From the NCBI RefSeq assembly GCF_003259335.1, contig NZ_QLLL01000011.1:100593-164592 (forward strand): DNA of 64,000 nt, read 5' to 3'. The stretch comes from Chitinophaga skermanii. Its GTDB lineage: Bacteria; Bacteroidota; Bacteroidia; Chitinophagales; Chitinophagaceae. Below are positions 42,363-51,541 of this stretch, piece after piece (position 1 is the first letter of the stretch; every line of letters begins with the position of its first letter). The notes beneath the pieces were generated by a model. That model had not been told where the DNA came from. It saw only the letters and a list, made by a program, of their open reading frames with translations, and did no database searches. The position numbers and the translations under genes were made by a program.

Positions 42363-44516
42363 ATGAAGAAAAAACTACTAGTACTCGTATTACTATTGGT
42401 GGTGAAAATGGCCCGCGCCGACGAAGGGATGTGGTTGCCATATATTCTCGGCCAAGAAGTATATGCTAACATGGTGAAAAAAGGTTTGAAACTCACCAAG
42501 GAGCAATTGTACAGCATTAACAAAGCATCTATCAAAGACGCGATCATCATTTTTGGTGGCGGTTGTACAGGTGAGATTGTGAGTAACCAAGGTTTGATTT
42601 TCACGAATCACCACTGTGGTTACGGTGCGATTGCGAGTGCAAGTTCTGTAGAACATAACTATTTACGTGATGGTTTCTATGCGAAGAACCAAGCGGAAGA
42701 AATCCCGTCTAAAGGTTTAAGCGTACAATTCTTAGTAAAAGTAGAAGACGTGTCGGCTGAATTAATGCCTGCTTTGAAAGATTTAAAAGGCGCAGAATAC
42801 ACGAAGAAATTACAAGAATTATCTGCACCTATCGTTAAAAAAGCAACAGAAGGTACCGGCTACGAAGCACGCGTATTCCCTATGTTCAAAGGCAACCAAT
42901 TCTTATTATTTGTGTACGAACGTTATACAGATATCCGTTTAGTAGGTACACCTCCAGAAAGCGTTGGTAAGTATGGTGGCGATACCGATAACTGGGAATG
43001 GCCTCGTCATACAGGCGATTTCTCTGTTTTCCGTGTATATGCGAACAAAGAAAACAAGCCTGCTGAATTCAGCAAAGAAAACGTTCCATTAAAACCAAAA
43101 CACTTCTTACCAGTTTCTATCAAAGGAGTAAAAGAGAATGATTACGCAATGATCTTCGGTTATCCTGGTGGTACGAACCGCTACGAAACCTCTTACGGCG
43201 TAAAATTGAAAACTTCTATCGATAACCCGTCAACAGTTAATTTACGTGACGTGCGTTTGAAAGCGATGTTTGAAGAAATGAAGAAAGATCCAGCTGTTAA
43301 ATTGCAATTGGCGTCATCTTACGCAGGTATTGCTAACTACTGGAAATTCTTCGATGGCGAAAGCAAACAATTGTTGAAATACAAAGTATTCGAAGAGAAA
43401 CAAAAAGAAGAAGCTGCTTTCACTGCTTGGGCAAAAGGTAAACCTGAATTTGAAAATCTTTTCGCTGAATACGCGAAAATTTATGCTGCTTGGGAACCAT
43501 ACGCTAAAGAACGTGTATACTTAACAGAAGGTATCCTTGGCTCTCCATTAGCAAACTACGCCTCAAGCTTAGCTGCTTTAGAAGATGCGATCTTGAAAAA
43601 ATTACCGGCCGACGCTATGGCAAAAACTATTGCTACTGCCGATGCTGCTCGTACGAACTTCTTAGCAAATGAAAACAAACCGAGCGATTTGAAAATCCTC
43701 GCCGCTACTTTGCACATGTTCTACAACGATGTTCCAAAAGATCAACAACCTGCAGGTTTCTTCGATAAGTTGAAGGCTGCTTACGGCGACCTTAACGACG
43801 ATAAAACATACAAAACATACGCAGCATACGTTTTTGCGAACACGATGATTTTTGATGATGCTAAATGGAATGCATTCAAGTCAAATCCCGACGCTGTTAC
43901 ATTACAAAATGATCCTGCATACAGCTATGCTGCATCTTTCGTGAAAAATTATGTAGGCAGATATTTACCTTTATATAACCAATTCGTAATCGCGAATAAC
44001 GACTTAGGTCGCCGCTACTTAGAGGGTGTAATCAAACAAGCGCCTAATAAAAGCCGTTACCCAGATGCAAATTTCACCATGCGTTTGTCTTACGGTCAAG
44101 TGAAATCATACGAACCGCGTGATGCTGTTCACTACGACTATGTAACAACCATGAGCGGTGTAATGGAGAAATACGTTCCGGGTGATTACGAATTTGATTT
44201 ACCGGCTAAATTGATCGAATTGTACAACAAGAAAGATTTCGGTCAATATAAAGATGCACGTAAAAATGACCTCGTTGTAGGTTTCATTACTACCAACGAC
44301 ATTACAGGTGGTAACTCTGGTTCTCCTGTTATCAATGGCAACGGCGAATTAATCGGCTTGGCATTCGATGGTAACTACGAAGCATTAAGTCACAAAATTC
44401 AATTCGATCCTGTATTCAACCGTACTATCTGTGTGGATGTGCGTTATGTATTATGGTGTATTGATAAATTGGGTGGCGCGCCAAACATCATCAACGAATT
44501 AAAGATCGTTAAATAG
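42363..44516 (+). CDS. S46-family dipeptidyl-peptidase, DPP7-like
   Basis: A periplasmic enzyme that releases dipeptides from oligopeptides. 717 residues with a short signal peptide (MKKKLLVLVLLLVVKMARA). The chymotrypsin-like half contains catalytic His in IFTNHHCGYGA and Ser in GGNSGSPVING; the helical regulatory domain lies between. In S46, the residue after AFD sets specificity: Gly here (LAFDGNYEAL), as in DPP7 (hydrophobic P1), instead of Arg as in DPP11 (acidic P1). The dipeptides could be imported by the POT transporter encoded at 9225-10865. Monocistronic. Confidence 0.94.
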   Translation: MKKKLLVLVLLLVVKMARADEGMWLPYILGQEVYANMVKKGLKLTKEQLYSINKASIKDAIIIFGGGCTGEIVSNQGLIFTNHHCGYGAIASASSVEHNYLRDGFYAKNQAEEIPSKGLSVQFLVKVEDVSAELMPALKDLKGAEYTKKLQELSAPIVKKATEGTGYEARVFPMFKGNQFLLFVYERYTDIRLVGTPPESVGKYGGDTDNWEWPRHTGDFSVFRVYANKENKPAEFSKENVPLKPKHFLPVSIKGVKENDYAMIFGYPGGTNRYETSYGVKLKTSIDNPSTVNLRDVRLKAMFEEMKKDPAVKLQLASSYAGIANYWKFFDGESKQLLKYKVFEEKQKEEAAFTAWAKGKPEFENLFAEYAKIYAAWEPYAKERVYLTEGILGSPLANYASSLAALEDAILKKLPADAMAKTIATADAARTNFLANENKPSDLKILAATLHMFYNDVPKDQQPAGFFDKLKAAYGDLNDDKTYKTYAAYVFANTMIFDDAKWNAFKSNPDAVTLQNDPAYSYAASFVKNYVGRYLPLYNQFVIANNDLGRRYLEGVIKQAPNKSRYPDANFTMRLSYGQVKSYEPRDAVHYDYVTTMSGVMEKYVPGDYEFDLPAKLIELYNKKDFGQYKDARKNDLVVGFITTNDITGGNSGSPVINGNGELIGLAFDGNYEALSHKIQFDPVFNRTICVDVRYVLWCIDKLGGAPNIINELKIVK

Positions 44517-44552
44517 TTTTTTCTCAGCCAGTAATAAATATTACGAGAAAAC

Positions 44553-44580
44553 AAGCCCTGTTGCGTCTGCAGCGGGGCTT
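44553..44580. terminator. Terminator after the S46 peptidase gene
   Basis: AAGCCCTGTTGC pairs with GCAGCGGGGCTT through two wobbles around GTCT, with T-rich sequence after it. It lies between convergent genes. Confidence 0.7.
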
Positions 44581-44582
44581 CT

Positions 44583-45206
44583 TTATTTCCCCTCGGCCGA
44601 ACGCCACTTCCATAAATACCTACAAGCATAAGAGCGGTAAGGCGCCCACTTTTCAGAGAGCTTCAGCAGTTTTATTTTCAAGGCTTTTTTATCGGTAGGA
44701 TCGAGCTTGTATAGTTTGATCATGGCTTGTTGCAAACTGTAATCGCCCAGCGAGAAAACATCTTCTCTTCCCAGGTGGAACATCAATAACATTTCAACCG
44801 ACCATTGGCCTACGCCTTTAATTTGCGTGAGGTAAGTGAGAATTTCTTCGTTGGAAAGTTGATGTAGTTTTTCGTCGGACAAATCTTCGGTTTCTGCAAA
44901 GCGCGCAACGTTGTGTACATAACTTACTTTGGCATTCGATAGCCCAATCGCGCGTAATGTTTCGGTAGGTGTGCTTAGTACCTGTGTTGCGCTGGGGTGC
45001 TTACCATTGTAAAGCTGTAGGAACCTGGCATATATTACCTCGGCGACTTTAACCGATAGCTGTTGGCTCATAATGCTATTCATTAATAACAGCATAATAT
45101 TCACCTTCGGCTGAATGGGGGGCAAATGATCGATCATGATCTTTTGCAATTTTTTATCTTTTGCAAGATGTGCGAAGTGTAAGTGTGGAACTTGGGGAGT
45201 AGGCAT
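44583..45206 (-). CDS. DNA-3-methyladenine glycosylase, AlkA-type HhH-GPD
   Basis: Removes alkylated bases. 207 residues without the N-terminal AlkA domain. The HhH-GPD fold is visible: SIMSQQLSVKVA at the start, the hairpin ITQIKGVGQWSVEMLL region (LTQIKGVGQWSVEM), and the catalytic Asp in FSLGDYSLQQA. The tail LSEKWAPYRSYACRYLWKW is typical of the family. It is preceded by the big hairpin 45208-45292, which ends the upstream peptidase transcript. Confidence 0.9.
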   Translation of the reverse strand: MPTPQVPHLHFAHLAKDKKLQKIMIDHLPPIQPKVNIMLLLMNSIMSQQLSVKVAEVIYARFLQLYNGKHPSATQVLSTPTETLRAIGLSNAKVSYVHNVARFAETEDLSDEKLHQLSNEEILTYLTQIKGVGQWSVEMLLMFHLGREDVFSLGDYSLQQAMIKLYKLDPTDKKALKIKLLKLSEKWAPYRSYACRYLWKWRSAEGK

Positions 45207-45207
45207 A

Positions 45208-45292
45208 AAAAAAATTGAGCCGTGATAGAATTTCCTGTATTCAAGTTCCGAAGAATTCTACAGAAAACACTGTACCCGGCTCAATTTTTTTA
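45208..45292 (-). terminator. Large hairpin overlapping the M28 peptidase stop
   Basis: A 15-bp outer stem, AAAAAAATTGAGCCG (45209-45223) with CGGCTCAATTTTTTT (45278-45292), encloses TAGAATT/GAATTCTA-like and ACAG/CTGT inner stems. It includes the stop codon of the peptidase gene. Read leftward it ends in a T run. Confidence 0.75.
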
Positions 45293-46276
45293 GTAGTTGA
45301 AAGGCTGCACGTACAATACTTGTAACAAGGTTTGTCCTACTGCTTTCAAGGTATTTTTATCAATTACATCCATGTTGTCTTTTGTAGTGTGCCAATGTGG
45401 TAGGAAGTTGGCGTTCGATTGGAAGGCGATCACGTCAAAAGTGGGAATTTTAGCAATAGTGTTCACGTACAGGTGGTCGTCGGTGGTGCCGGCGCCGATA
45501 TCGTCGTACGGGAAATAGCTACTGAAGCCAACGGTGTTGCCGGCATTCCAGAAGTTCATCATTTGCCTGTTAGCATATTGTTTCGATACAGCTTCCATGA
45601 AGAAACGGGCTCCTTTGGCGCCCACCATATCTAAACCAATCCCGTAGTTGGCTGTGTAACCCGGAATGTGAGGATTCTTTGCCCAATACTGTGTTCCTAA
45701 ACAGAAGGTATTATCGTCCTTGGTATCACCGTAATCTTCTACATCATTCAGTAGAATGTCGACCCCGATTCCTGGGTTTTTCGCCTTCATCTGCCTAGCA
45801 GCTTCCATGGCTACGGCTACACCGCTGCCGCCATCATCGGCGCCATCGATCTTTGCTGTAGGGTTAGCTTTTTCTTCATCGGCAAAAGGACGGGTATCCC
45901 AATGCGCCACCAGCAAAATTCTTTGCTTAGCCGCTGGGTTGAAGCTGGCAATGATGTTGATACACGGTACATTTTTGCCACCGGGAACAGTTACCGTTGT
46001 TTTCTGCATATACACCGTATCGGCGTACGATTTCATTTTCGCGATTAACCAATCGGCGCACTTTTGTTGTGCGGGCGTGCCTGGGATACGTGGGCCGAAG
46101 GCTACTTGCTTGGCCACATAATCGTATGCGCTATCGGCATCGAAGGTGGGTGCTGTAACTGTTGGCGTAGCGGGTACGTTTGCTGTGTCTGTTGAAGATG
46201 GTTTGTTATTGGAGGAGTTATTACATGCTGCTGCGAGTGCCACTAAGCCTACCAATAACCAGCGTTTTTGTAACAT
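45290..46276 (-). CDS. M28-family peptidase / glutaminyl cyclase-like lipoprotein
   Basis: 328 residues. Lipobox ALAAAC with Cys18, then a Ser/Thr/Pro linker. Zinc ligands of the M28 clan are visible: AHWDTRPFAD, GADDGGSG, the Glu/Asp of NDVEDYGD, and the final His in HWHTTKDNMD. The AHWDTRPF and HTTKDNMD versions resemble secreted glutaminyl-peptide cyclotransferases, so it may form N-terminal pyroglutamate instead of cleaving peptides. It is lipid-anchored, probably facing the periplasm. Confidence 0.85.
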   Translation of the reverse strand: MLQKRWLLVGLVALAAACNNSSNNKPSSTDTANVPATPTVTAPTFDADSAYDYVAKQVAFGPRIPGTPAQQKCADWLIAKMKSYADTVYMQKTTVTVPGGKNVPCINIIASFNPAAKQRILLVAHWDTRPFADEEKANPTAKIDGADDGGSGVAVAMEAARQMKAKNPGIGVDILLNDVEDYGDTKDDNTFCLGTQYWAKNPHIPGYTANYGIGLDMVGAKGARFFMEAVSKQYANRQMMNFWNAGNTVGFSSYFPYDDIGAGTTDDHLYVNTIAKIPTFDVIAFQSNANFLPHWHTTKDNMDVIDKNTLKAVGQTLLQVLYVQPFNY

Positions 46277-46290
46277 GTGTTATAAAATTT

Positions 46291-46319
46291 TTCGCTCTAC
46301 CCGGTGTGGATAGAGCGAA
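46291..46319 (-). terminator. Terminator of cysS
   Basis: TTCGCTCTA pairs with TAGAGCGAA; T residues follow leftward. The arm sequence again contains CTCTAC. Confidence 0.82.
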
Positions 46320-46328
46320 TGAGTTTTT

Positions 46329-47822
46329 TTATTCGATGGTGAAACTTACCGTTCCGTCTTTTTCATCTTTTAATTGGATACCGATGCTTAAAAGCTGGTT
46401 GCGAATCTTGTCGGAGGTAGCATAGTCTTTACGACCTTTTGCTTCTTTCCTAATATCGATCAACAATTGCATTACACCGTCCAATTTATCGCTATCAGCT
46501 GCTTTTACTGGAACAAGACCAAGGATTTCGATTAAGAAGGTATCGAAAGTGGTTTTCATCAAGTTGAAAGTTGCTTCGCTGATTTCACCTGGTTTTACTT
46601 GGCCACCTTTAATTGAGTTAATCACCGGTGCCATTTCAAAGAGGTTCGCGAGTACTTTAGCGGTGTTCATATCATCGTTGATGAAATCGGTACATTCCGC
46701 GCACCATTGTTGAACTTGCTTGTCGAGTTCCTCGTTGGTAGCTTCGGTAACAGCGGGGTAGTCGAGTTTTTGTAGTACTTCGTACGCTGCCCATAAACGC
46801 TGTAAGCCTTTTTCAGCAGCCAATAACCCATCATTCGAGAAGTCTAATGTACTTCTGTAATGCGTTTGCAACACGAAGAAACGCACCGTCATCGGGTGAT
46901 AAGGTTTCTCCAATTGTGTATTGTTACCCGAGAATAGTTCTGTTAGCTTAATGGTGTTGTTATATGCCTTACCCATCTTCTTGCCGTTGATGGTAATCAT
47001 ATTATTATGCATCCAGAAACGCGCCATTAACTCGCCATGTGCAATTTCACTCTGCGCAATCTCACATTCGTGGTGTGGGAACATTAAGTCCATACCACCA
47101 CCGTGAATATCGAATTGTTTGCCTAAGTATTTTTTACTCATCGCAGAACATTCAATGTGCCATCCTGGGAAGCCTTCACCCCAAGGACTTTGCCATCTCA
47201 TTAAGTGTTCTGGTGGTGCATTCTTCCACAAAGCAAAGTCTACTTTATTACGCTTCTCGCTTTGGTTATCGAGCTCGCGGTTCGACTCTTGCAATTCTTC
47301 CAACACTCGGCCAGAAAGAATGCCATATTCATGACTATCAGCGTATTTCTTCACATCGAAATAAACAGATCCATTTACTTCGTACGCGTAACCTTTCTCG
47401 ATGATGTTTTTAATCATCTCGATTTGCTCCACGATATGTCCTGTTGCTGTAGGTTCAATACTTGGTTCCAAGCAATTAAATTGGTGCATCGCCCAATGGT
47501 ACAAGTTGGTGTACTTCTGTACCAATTCCATCGGCTCTAACTTCTCCAGCAATGCGCCTTTCGCGATCTTGTCTTCCGCAGCACGACCTTCTTCTTCGAA
47601 GTGGCCGGCATCGGTTAAGTTACGTACGTAACGTACTTTATAACCCAAATGCTTCAAGTAACGGAAGAGAACGTCGAACGTAATATATGGGCGGGCGTGC
47701 CCGAGGTGAGATTCGCCGGAAACTGTAGGTCCGCACACGTACATGCCGACGTGACCGGGGTATAGTGGTTCGAAAACTTCTTTTTTCCTAGTTAACGAGT
47801 TGTGTATTTTGAGTTCAGACAT
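46329..47822 (-). CDS. cysS: Cysteinyl-tRNA synthetase
   Basis: Charges tRNA-Cys. 497 residues. The class-I HIGH-like motif is HLGHARPYI, preceded by MYVCGPTVSG with a zinc-ligand Cys; the other zinc site GWHIECSAMSKKYLG and HGGGMDLMFPHHECEIAQ follow. The KMSKS loop reads KMGKA, which is unusual (see findings). The anticodon-binding region and C-terminal tail GIQLKDEKDGTVSF are normal. Confidence 0.96.
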   Translation of the reverse strand: MSELKIHNSLTRKKEVFEPLYPGHVGMYVCGPTVSGESHLGHARPYITFDVLFRYLKHLGYKVRYVRNLTDAGHFEEEGRAAEDKIAKGALLEKLEPMELVQKYTNLYHWAMHQFNCLEPSIEPTATGHIVEQIEMIKNIIEKGYAYEVNGSVYFDVKKYADSHEYGILSGRVLEELQESNRELDNQSEKRNKVDFALWKNAPPEHLMRWQSPWGEGFPGWHIECSAMSKKYLGKQFDIHGGGMDLMFPHHECEIAQSEIAHGELMARFWMHNNMITINGKKMGKAYNNTIKLTELFSGNNTQLEKPYHPMTVRFFVLQTHYRSTLDFSNDGLLAAEKGLQRLWAAYEVLQKLDYPAVTEATNEELDKQVQQWCAECTDFINDDMNTAKVLANLFEMAPVINSIKGGQVKPGEISEATFNLMKTTFDTFLIEILGLVPVKAADSDKLDGVMQLLIDIRKEAKGRKDYATSDKIRNQLLSIGIQLKDEKDGTVSFTIE

Positions 47823-47873
47823 AATGAAGCCTTGAGTATTTATAACCTAATTTCGAAAATTTTACGTGGACTG

Positions 47874-47881
47874 CAAAGATA
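47874..47881 (-). promoter_or_regulatory. cysS promoter -7 element
   Basis: Minus strand reads TATCTTTG, an exact TAnnTTTG, 52 bases upstream of the cysS start. No clear -33 box. Confidence 0.5.
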
Positions 47882-47921
47882 AGGAATGTTAAATGCAGGC
47901 TAACAGCAAGAAATCTCCTTA

Positions 47922-49043
47922 CTATTTATTGACACTCATCAACTTGACATTGGCCATTACGGGGTAATGGTCAGACAGATCCGAGTTAATTTTTTGAAAG
48001 TGATGAATGGCAAACTCTTTACTGGCAAAGATATAATCGATCCGCAAAGTGGGCGACAAACTGGCAAACGTTCTTCCAATACCGCTACCGCGTTTAAGGA
48101 AAGCGTCTTGTAAACTGCCCTTCACTTTAAAATAGGTGTAGGAGGCCGGGGTATCATTAAAGTCGCCACAAAGAATAATAGGATGAGGGCTTTGCTTCAC
48201 GAAATCGGCCACAATATCTGCCTGTTTGGCCCTACGGATGAATGCTTCACGCATTTTTACAACAATCCGTTTCGCTGCCACATAGCCTTTATCTTCCTGT
48301 TTCTTTATTTTTTCGATGGAATTGTAATCCTGTTCATTAAAACGGTACGATTCCAGGTGCATATTAATAATACGAACAGTATCCCCATCTTTTTCGATAT
48401 CGGCATAGATTAAGCTTTCGCTGAGGGGACCTTTAGAGAGTTTAATTTTATCGGATTGAATAATGCGGTAGCGAGAGAAGATAATAGACCCCCAATGCTG
48501 CGTACCGTTCCGGTTGAAGTCACTTGAAAAATAGCGATAAGGCATCTTCATTTCCCTCGATAAATCCTCCCGGTTATTGAAATCGCCCGGCTTTTCGGAG
48601 GTATAAAAATCCTGGAAGCAAGCAATATCAGGTTGTTGGCGCTTAACAAAGGCGATAATCGAATCGCGGGTAGGGGCGCTGTTTTTCTCGCGGTACAGTC
48701 CAAATAAGCCCACATTATAACTCATTACGTTAATGCTATTGGCTGGTTTTTCGGCCATGCGCTTTCCTGGCCAGTTGAGCGCCACGAAAGCGGTTACCGA
48801 TTTCCAACCGACTAAAATGGCAATCAGCGGAATGAGGGCATATTTAGGGTGAAACAAAGCCCAAATAACTAAAAACACCAATAAAGCGGCTAATAAGAAA
48901 GGAAATATCAACGTGAAAAACCCGATCGGCCAAAATTTCTCTGGCGACACAATAGGAGCAAGGCAGGCTAATAAAAATAGTAGCACTACCAACACGTTAA
49001 CGGTTAGAAAAAATCCTTTCGTAAATAACCTTAAAAATTTCAA
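47922..49043 (-). CDS. Membrane-anchored EEP-family hydrolase, copy 1
   Basis: 373 residues. About three N-terminal transmembrane helices (about 5-95) precede an endonuclease/exonuclease/phosphatase domain: INVMSYNVGLF, the Mg site CFQDFYT with Asp where Glu is usual, CGDFNDTPASY, RIDYIFAS and SDHYPVMANV with the catalytic Asp-His. It is 31-ish percent style similar in layout to the neighbour at 49238 (not aligned), so a tandem duplication is likely. Substrates may be phosphodiesters of lipids or nucleotides in the periplasm. Confidence 0.88.
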   Translation of the reverse strand: MKFLRLFTKGFFLTVNVLVVLLFLLACLAPIVSPEKFWPIGFFTLIFPFLLAALLVFLVIWALFHPKYALIPLIAILVGWKSVTAFVALNWPGKRMAEKPANSINVMSYNVGLFGLYREKNSAPTRDSIIAFVKRQQPDIACFQDFYTSEKPGDFNNREDLSREMKMPYRYFSSDFNRNGTQHWGSIIFSRYRIIQSDKIKLSKGPLSESLIYADIEKDGDTVRIINMHLESYRFNEQDYNSIEKIKKQEDKGYVAAKRIVVKMREAFIRRAKQADIVADFVKQSPHPIILCGDFNDTPASYTYFKVKGSLQDAFLKRGSGIGRTFASLSPTLRIDYIFASKEFAIHHFQKINSDLSDHYPVMANVKLMSVNK

Positions 49044-49237
49044 TGGCGCGTATTTAGTAAAACATCGTGGCCTGTAAGAACCACATTCACAACGGGCAAA
49101 CCGAAGCTTGCAACTATAAATTTACCGCAATTAACTTTATTTGTCATTATGTAAACAGGTAAAACTTGTTTCATATGCAAAAAAAGCCGCATGGTAAGCC
49201 GCTGAAAATCCGCTTGGTAGGCACTTTACGTAGCCCG

Positions 49238-50335
49238 CTATTTTTTTAAAGAAATCGTACTGTAAATAGGATAGTGCTCGAAACCCTTCCGCTGGAAAAT
49301 ATCGAAAGATTGCACCTGCATAGACGGATCCACTAAGATATAGTCGATACGTAAGAAGGGCGACAAGCGCGAAAACGTTCTTCCCCAGCCGGTTCCTTTC
49401 TCCAAAAAGGCATCTTGTAAGTGCTGGCGAATGGTTTTGTACGAATATGCCAATGGAATAGCATTGAAATCGCCGAAAACTATTACCGGGTGCTCTGCTT
49501 CGCGGATTGCGTTCGACACGATCTCTGCTTGACCGGCACGAATGGCAAATGTTGCTTTCATTTTACTGGCTAAGCCGCGGGAACCGTGTACATTTTGCTT
49601 TTTTACCACGGAATAGTCGCGGGCATTGAATTGGTACGACTTTAAGTGGGTGTTGAAAATCGTAATCGTATCATTGGCTACAACGATATTGGCTTTAAGC
49701 AGGTTTTCTGTTTCTGGGCCGGAATTAAAATCGATACGAGCGGTATCAATAATAGGGTATTTAGAAAGAACGGCGAGACCAAAGTGCCAAGTATTCCAAC
49801 GGGTTAAATCTTTTGTTTGGTAGGCGTATGTATACCCGCATCGTTGCATAATAGAATCCAAATTATGCAAACGCTCGGGATCGTCGTTCGTATAAAACTC
49901 TTGTAGACATAATACGTCCGCATCAATATCGTGCAGCGCTTCGTACACGCGGGTGCGAATAATGGGGTTATCCTGGTAATCCTTCAAGCCTAGGCTGCTA
50001 CAGTTAAAGCTGGCCACTTTAATAGTATGCGGATCTTTTTCTACAGGCGCTTTACTAAATGGGTGGAAGGCAACAGTTTGAAAGAAGGCTTGGGCAGTAA
50101 CAAGAATGCCGACTAGCGAGATAAAGTATTTTTTATTGCGGTAGATGAAAAGCCAAATGGGAATGAATAGTACAGCGGCGATCCAGAAAAAGGGGAATGC
50201 AAACCCCGAGAAGCCCGCCGGCCAAAAGAAAGTTGGGTTTACAAAGGGTAAAAAAGCCGATGCCAATAAGCCAAGTACCACGGCAATGTTGCCCCATAAT
50301 AGCAAGCGTCGTGTGATTGTTGCAAATGATTTCAC
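49238..50335 (-). CDS. Membrane-anchored EEP-family hydrolase, copy 2
   Basis: 365 residues, same architecture as copy 1: three transmembrane helices then an EEP domain with IKVASFNCSSL, the canonical CLQEFYT, FGDFNAIPLAY, RIDYILVD and a final FEHYPIYSTI where the usual SDH catalytic Asp is Glu. Copy 1 has the reverse pattern (Asp at the first site, Asp at the second). Both copies are leftward, 194 bases apart, so they may be separately transcribed. Confidence 0.88.
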   Translation of the reverse strand: MKSFATITRRLLLWGNIAVVLGLLASAFLPFVNPTFFWPAGFSGFAFPFFWIAAVLFIPIWLFIYRNKKYFISLVGILVTAQAFFQTVAFHPFSKAPVEKDPHTIKVASFNCSSLGLKDYQDNPIIRTRVYEALHDIDADVLCLQEFYTNDDPERLHNLDSIMQRCGYTYAYQTKDLTRWNTWHFGLAVLSKYPIIDTARIDFNSGPETENLLKANIVVANDTITIFNTHLKSYQFNARDYSVVKKQNVHGSRGLASKMKATFAIRAGQAEIVSNAIREAEHPVIVFGDFNAIPLAYSYKTIRQHLQDAFLEKGTGWGRTFSRLSPFLRIDYILVDPSMQVQSFDIFQRKGFEHYPIYSTISLKK

Positions 50336-50437
50336 GGGTAAGGGAGATTATTGAGGTTAAGACTTCCGTAAAAATAACAATCTCCTTTCGCTTTTTATAG
50401 CTAAGCAAGAGAATGTTAATAGTAGGGGGGAAATGAA

Positions 50438-50470
50438 AAAAGTCTTCCCTACACCGTAGAGAAGACTTTC
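50438..50470 (-). terminator. Terminator near the rhomboid/EEP junction
   Basis: AAAGTCTTC pairs with GAAGACTTT, with CTAC/GTAG inside. It lies 22 bases past the rhomboid-like gene stop, leftward. Confidence 0.82.
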
Positions 50471-50491
50471 TTGTTTGCGATAGAAATATAA

Positions 50492-51448
50492 TTAGTTAGC
50501 GGTTTTGCTAGCGCGCTCCAAGGTTTCTTTTTCCTCGTCACTGAGCGATTCTAAACCATTCGCGTTGATTTTATCGAGTATTTCGTTGAGTTTGTTTTCT
50601 GAAACAGAACCTACCTTTTGATAGGGAGCGGTGTCTTGCTTGTAGAAAACAGTTTCTTTTGTAACGGCAACTTGTTGCGCTACTATTTTACTGGGCATTT
50701 CGCTTTTCGGGTGGAAAAGGTGGGTGATTTTGTAGAAGATATTATGCAGCCAAGCTCCAATATCAAAGCCCTTCTGTAAGAAATGAGCGTAGATGAAGCC
50801 CATGAAGGCGCCACCTGCAATATTGAAATACATTTCACCGAGACGATTGCCGGTTACGTTATAATTAGCTCCTAGCACAAGCACGAAGTAAATAATGCCG
50901 ATTAGCCAAACAGGAATACCGCCTTTACCCACCGCGCTAAAAATCCGGTGTTTCGGCGCAATCATTAATGCAGCAACGGCAAAACCTGCTGTAGCACCCC
51001 ATGCACCACTAAAAGTGATTGGAGTAGTAGCTTGTTGCCATGAAGGCATTACAAAGCCTCCCAACATAAATACTGCTAAACCAGCCCAGCCGGCGAAGAG
51101 GTATAAAGGAATAATTTTTTCATGCCCTACATATGTTTGTACAATGCTTCCGAAGAACCACATCCACAAAAGACTACTAAACGTATTGAATACCCCGTAA
51201 TGAGTAAACAATGAAGTAACCAACGTCCAAGGCTCTTTGAGTAGGTTACCCGGTTCAGCATGGAAGATGATATGTGTATAGAGGTTTTGTTGGAACTGGG
51301 CATCCGTCATGTTCTCCATATGGAAAAGCACCCAGGTAAAAAACAGGCCAATGTATACGGTGATGTTGATGAGCAACAATTGGGTCACCATGTTTTTTTC
51401 TTCCCCTAACGAAAGTCGAAACGTACGTTCTTTATCCACTATCTGCAT
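50492..51448 (-). CDS. Rhomboid-fold protein lacking catalytic residues
   Basis: 318 residues, about six transmembrane helices plus a C-terminal tail (SENKLNEILDKINANGLESL) typical of Bacteroidota rhomboids. Where active rhomboids have GASGA, this has SGAWGA: the catalytic Ser is Trp. The histidine motif AHLGG is FNIAGG. The oxyanion H-x3-N segment also differs (FNTFSSLLWMWFFGS). It is therefore probably a pseudoprotease with a binding or chaperone role, like iRhoms or derlins. The adjacent gene encodes an intact rhomboid. Confidence 0.85.
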   Translation of the reverse strand: MQIVDKERTFRLSLGEEKNMVTQLLLINITVYIGLFFTWVLFHMENMTDAQFQQNLYTHIIFHAEPGNLLKEPWTLVTSLFTHYGVFNTFSSLLWMWFFGSIVQTYVGHEKIIPLYLFAGWAGLAVFMLGGFVMPSWQQATTPITFSGAWGATAGFAVAALMIAPKHRIFSAVGKGGIPVWLIGIIYFVLVLGANYNVTGNRLGEMYFNIAGGAFMGFIYAHFLQKGFDIGAWLHNIFYKITHLFHPKSEMPSKIVAQQVAVTKETVFYKQDTAPYQKVGSVSENKLNEILDKINANGLESLSDEEKETLERASKTAN

Positions 51449-51541
51449 GGCAATTTTCTTTGTCTTACAAAATTAGCGAATAAAGCGGCTTAGCCCTACT
51501 AAATTTTAAGTACGGTATATGAAATTTTTGTGTAATGAATA

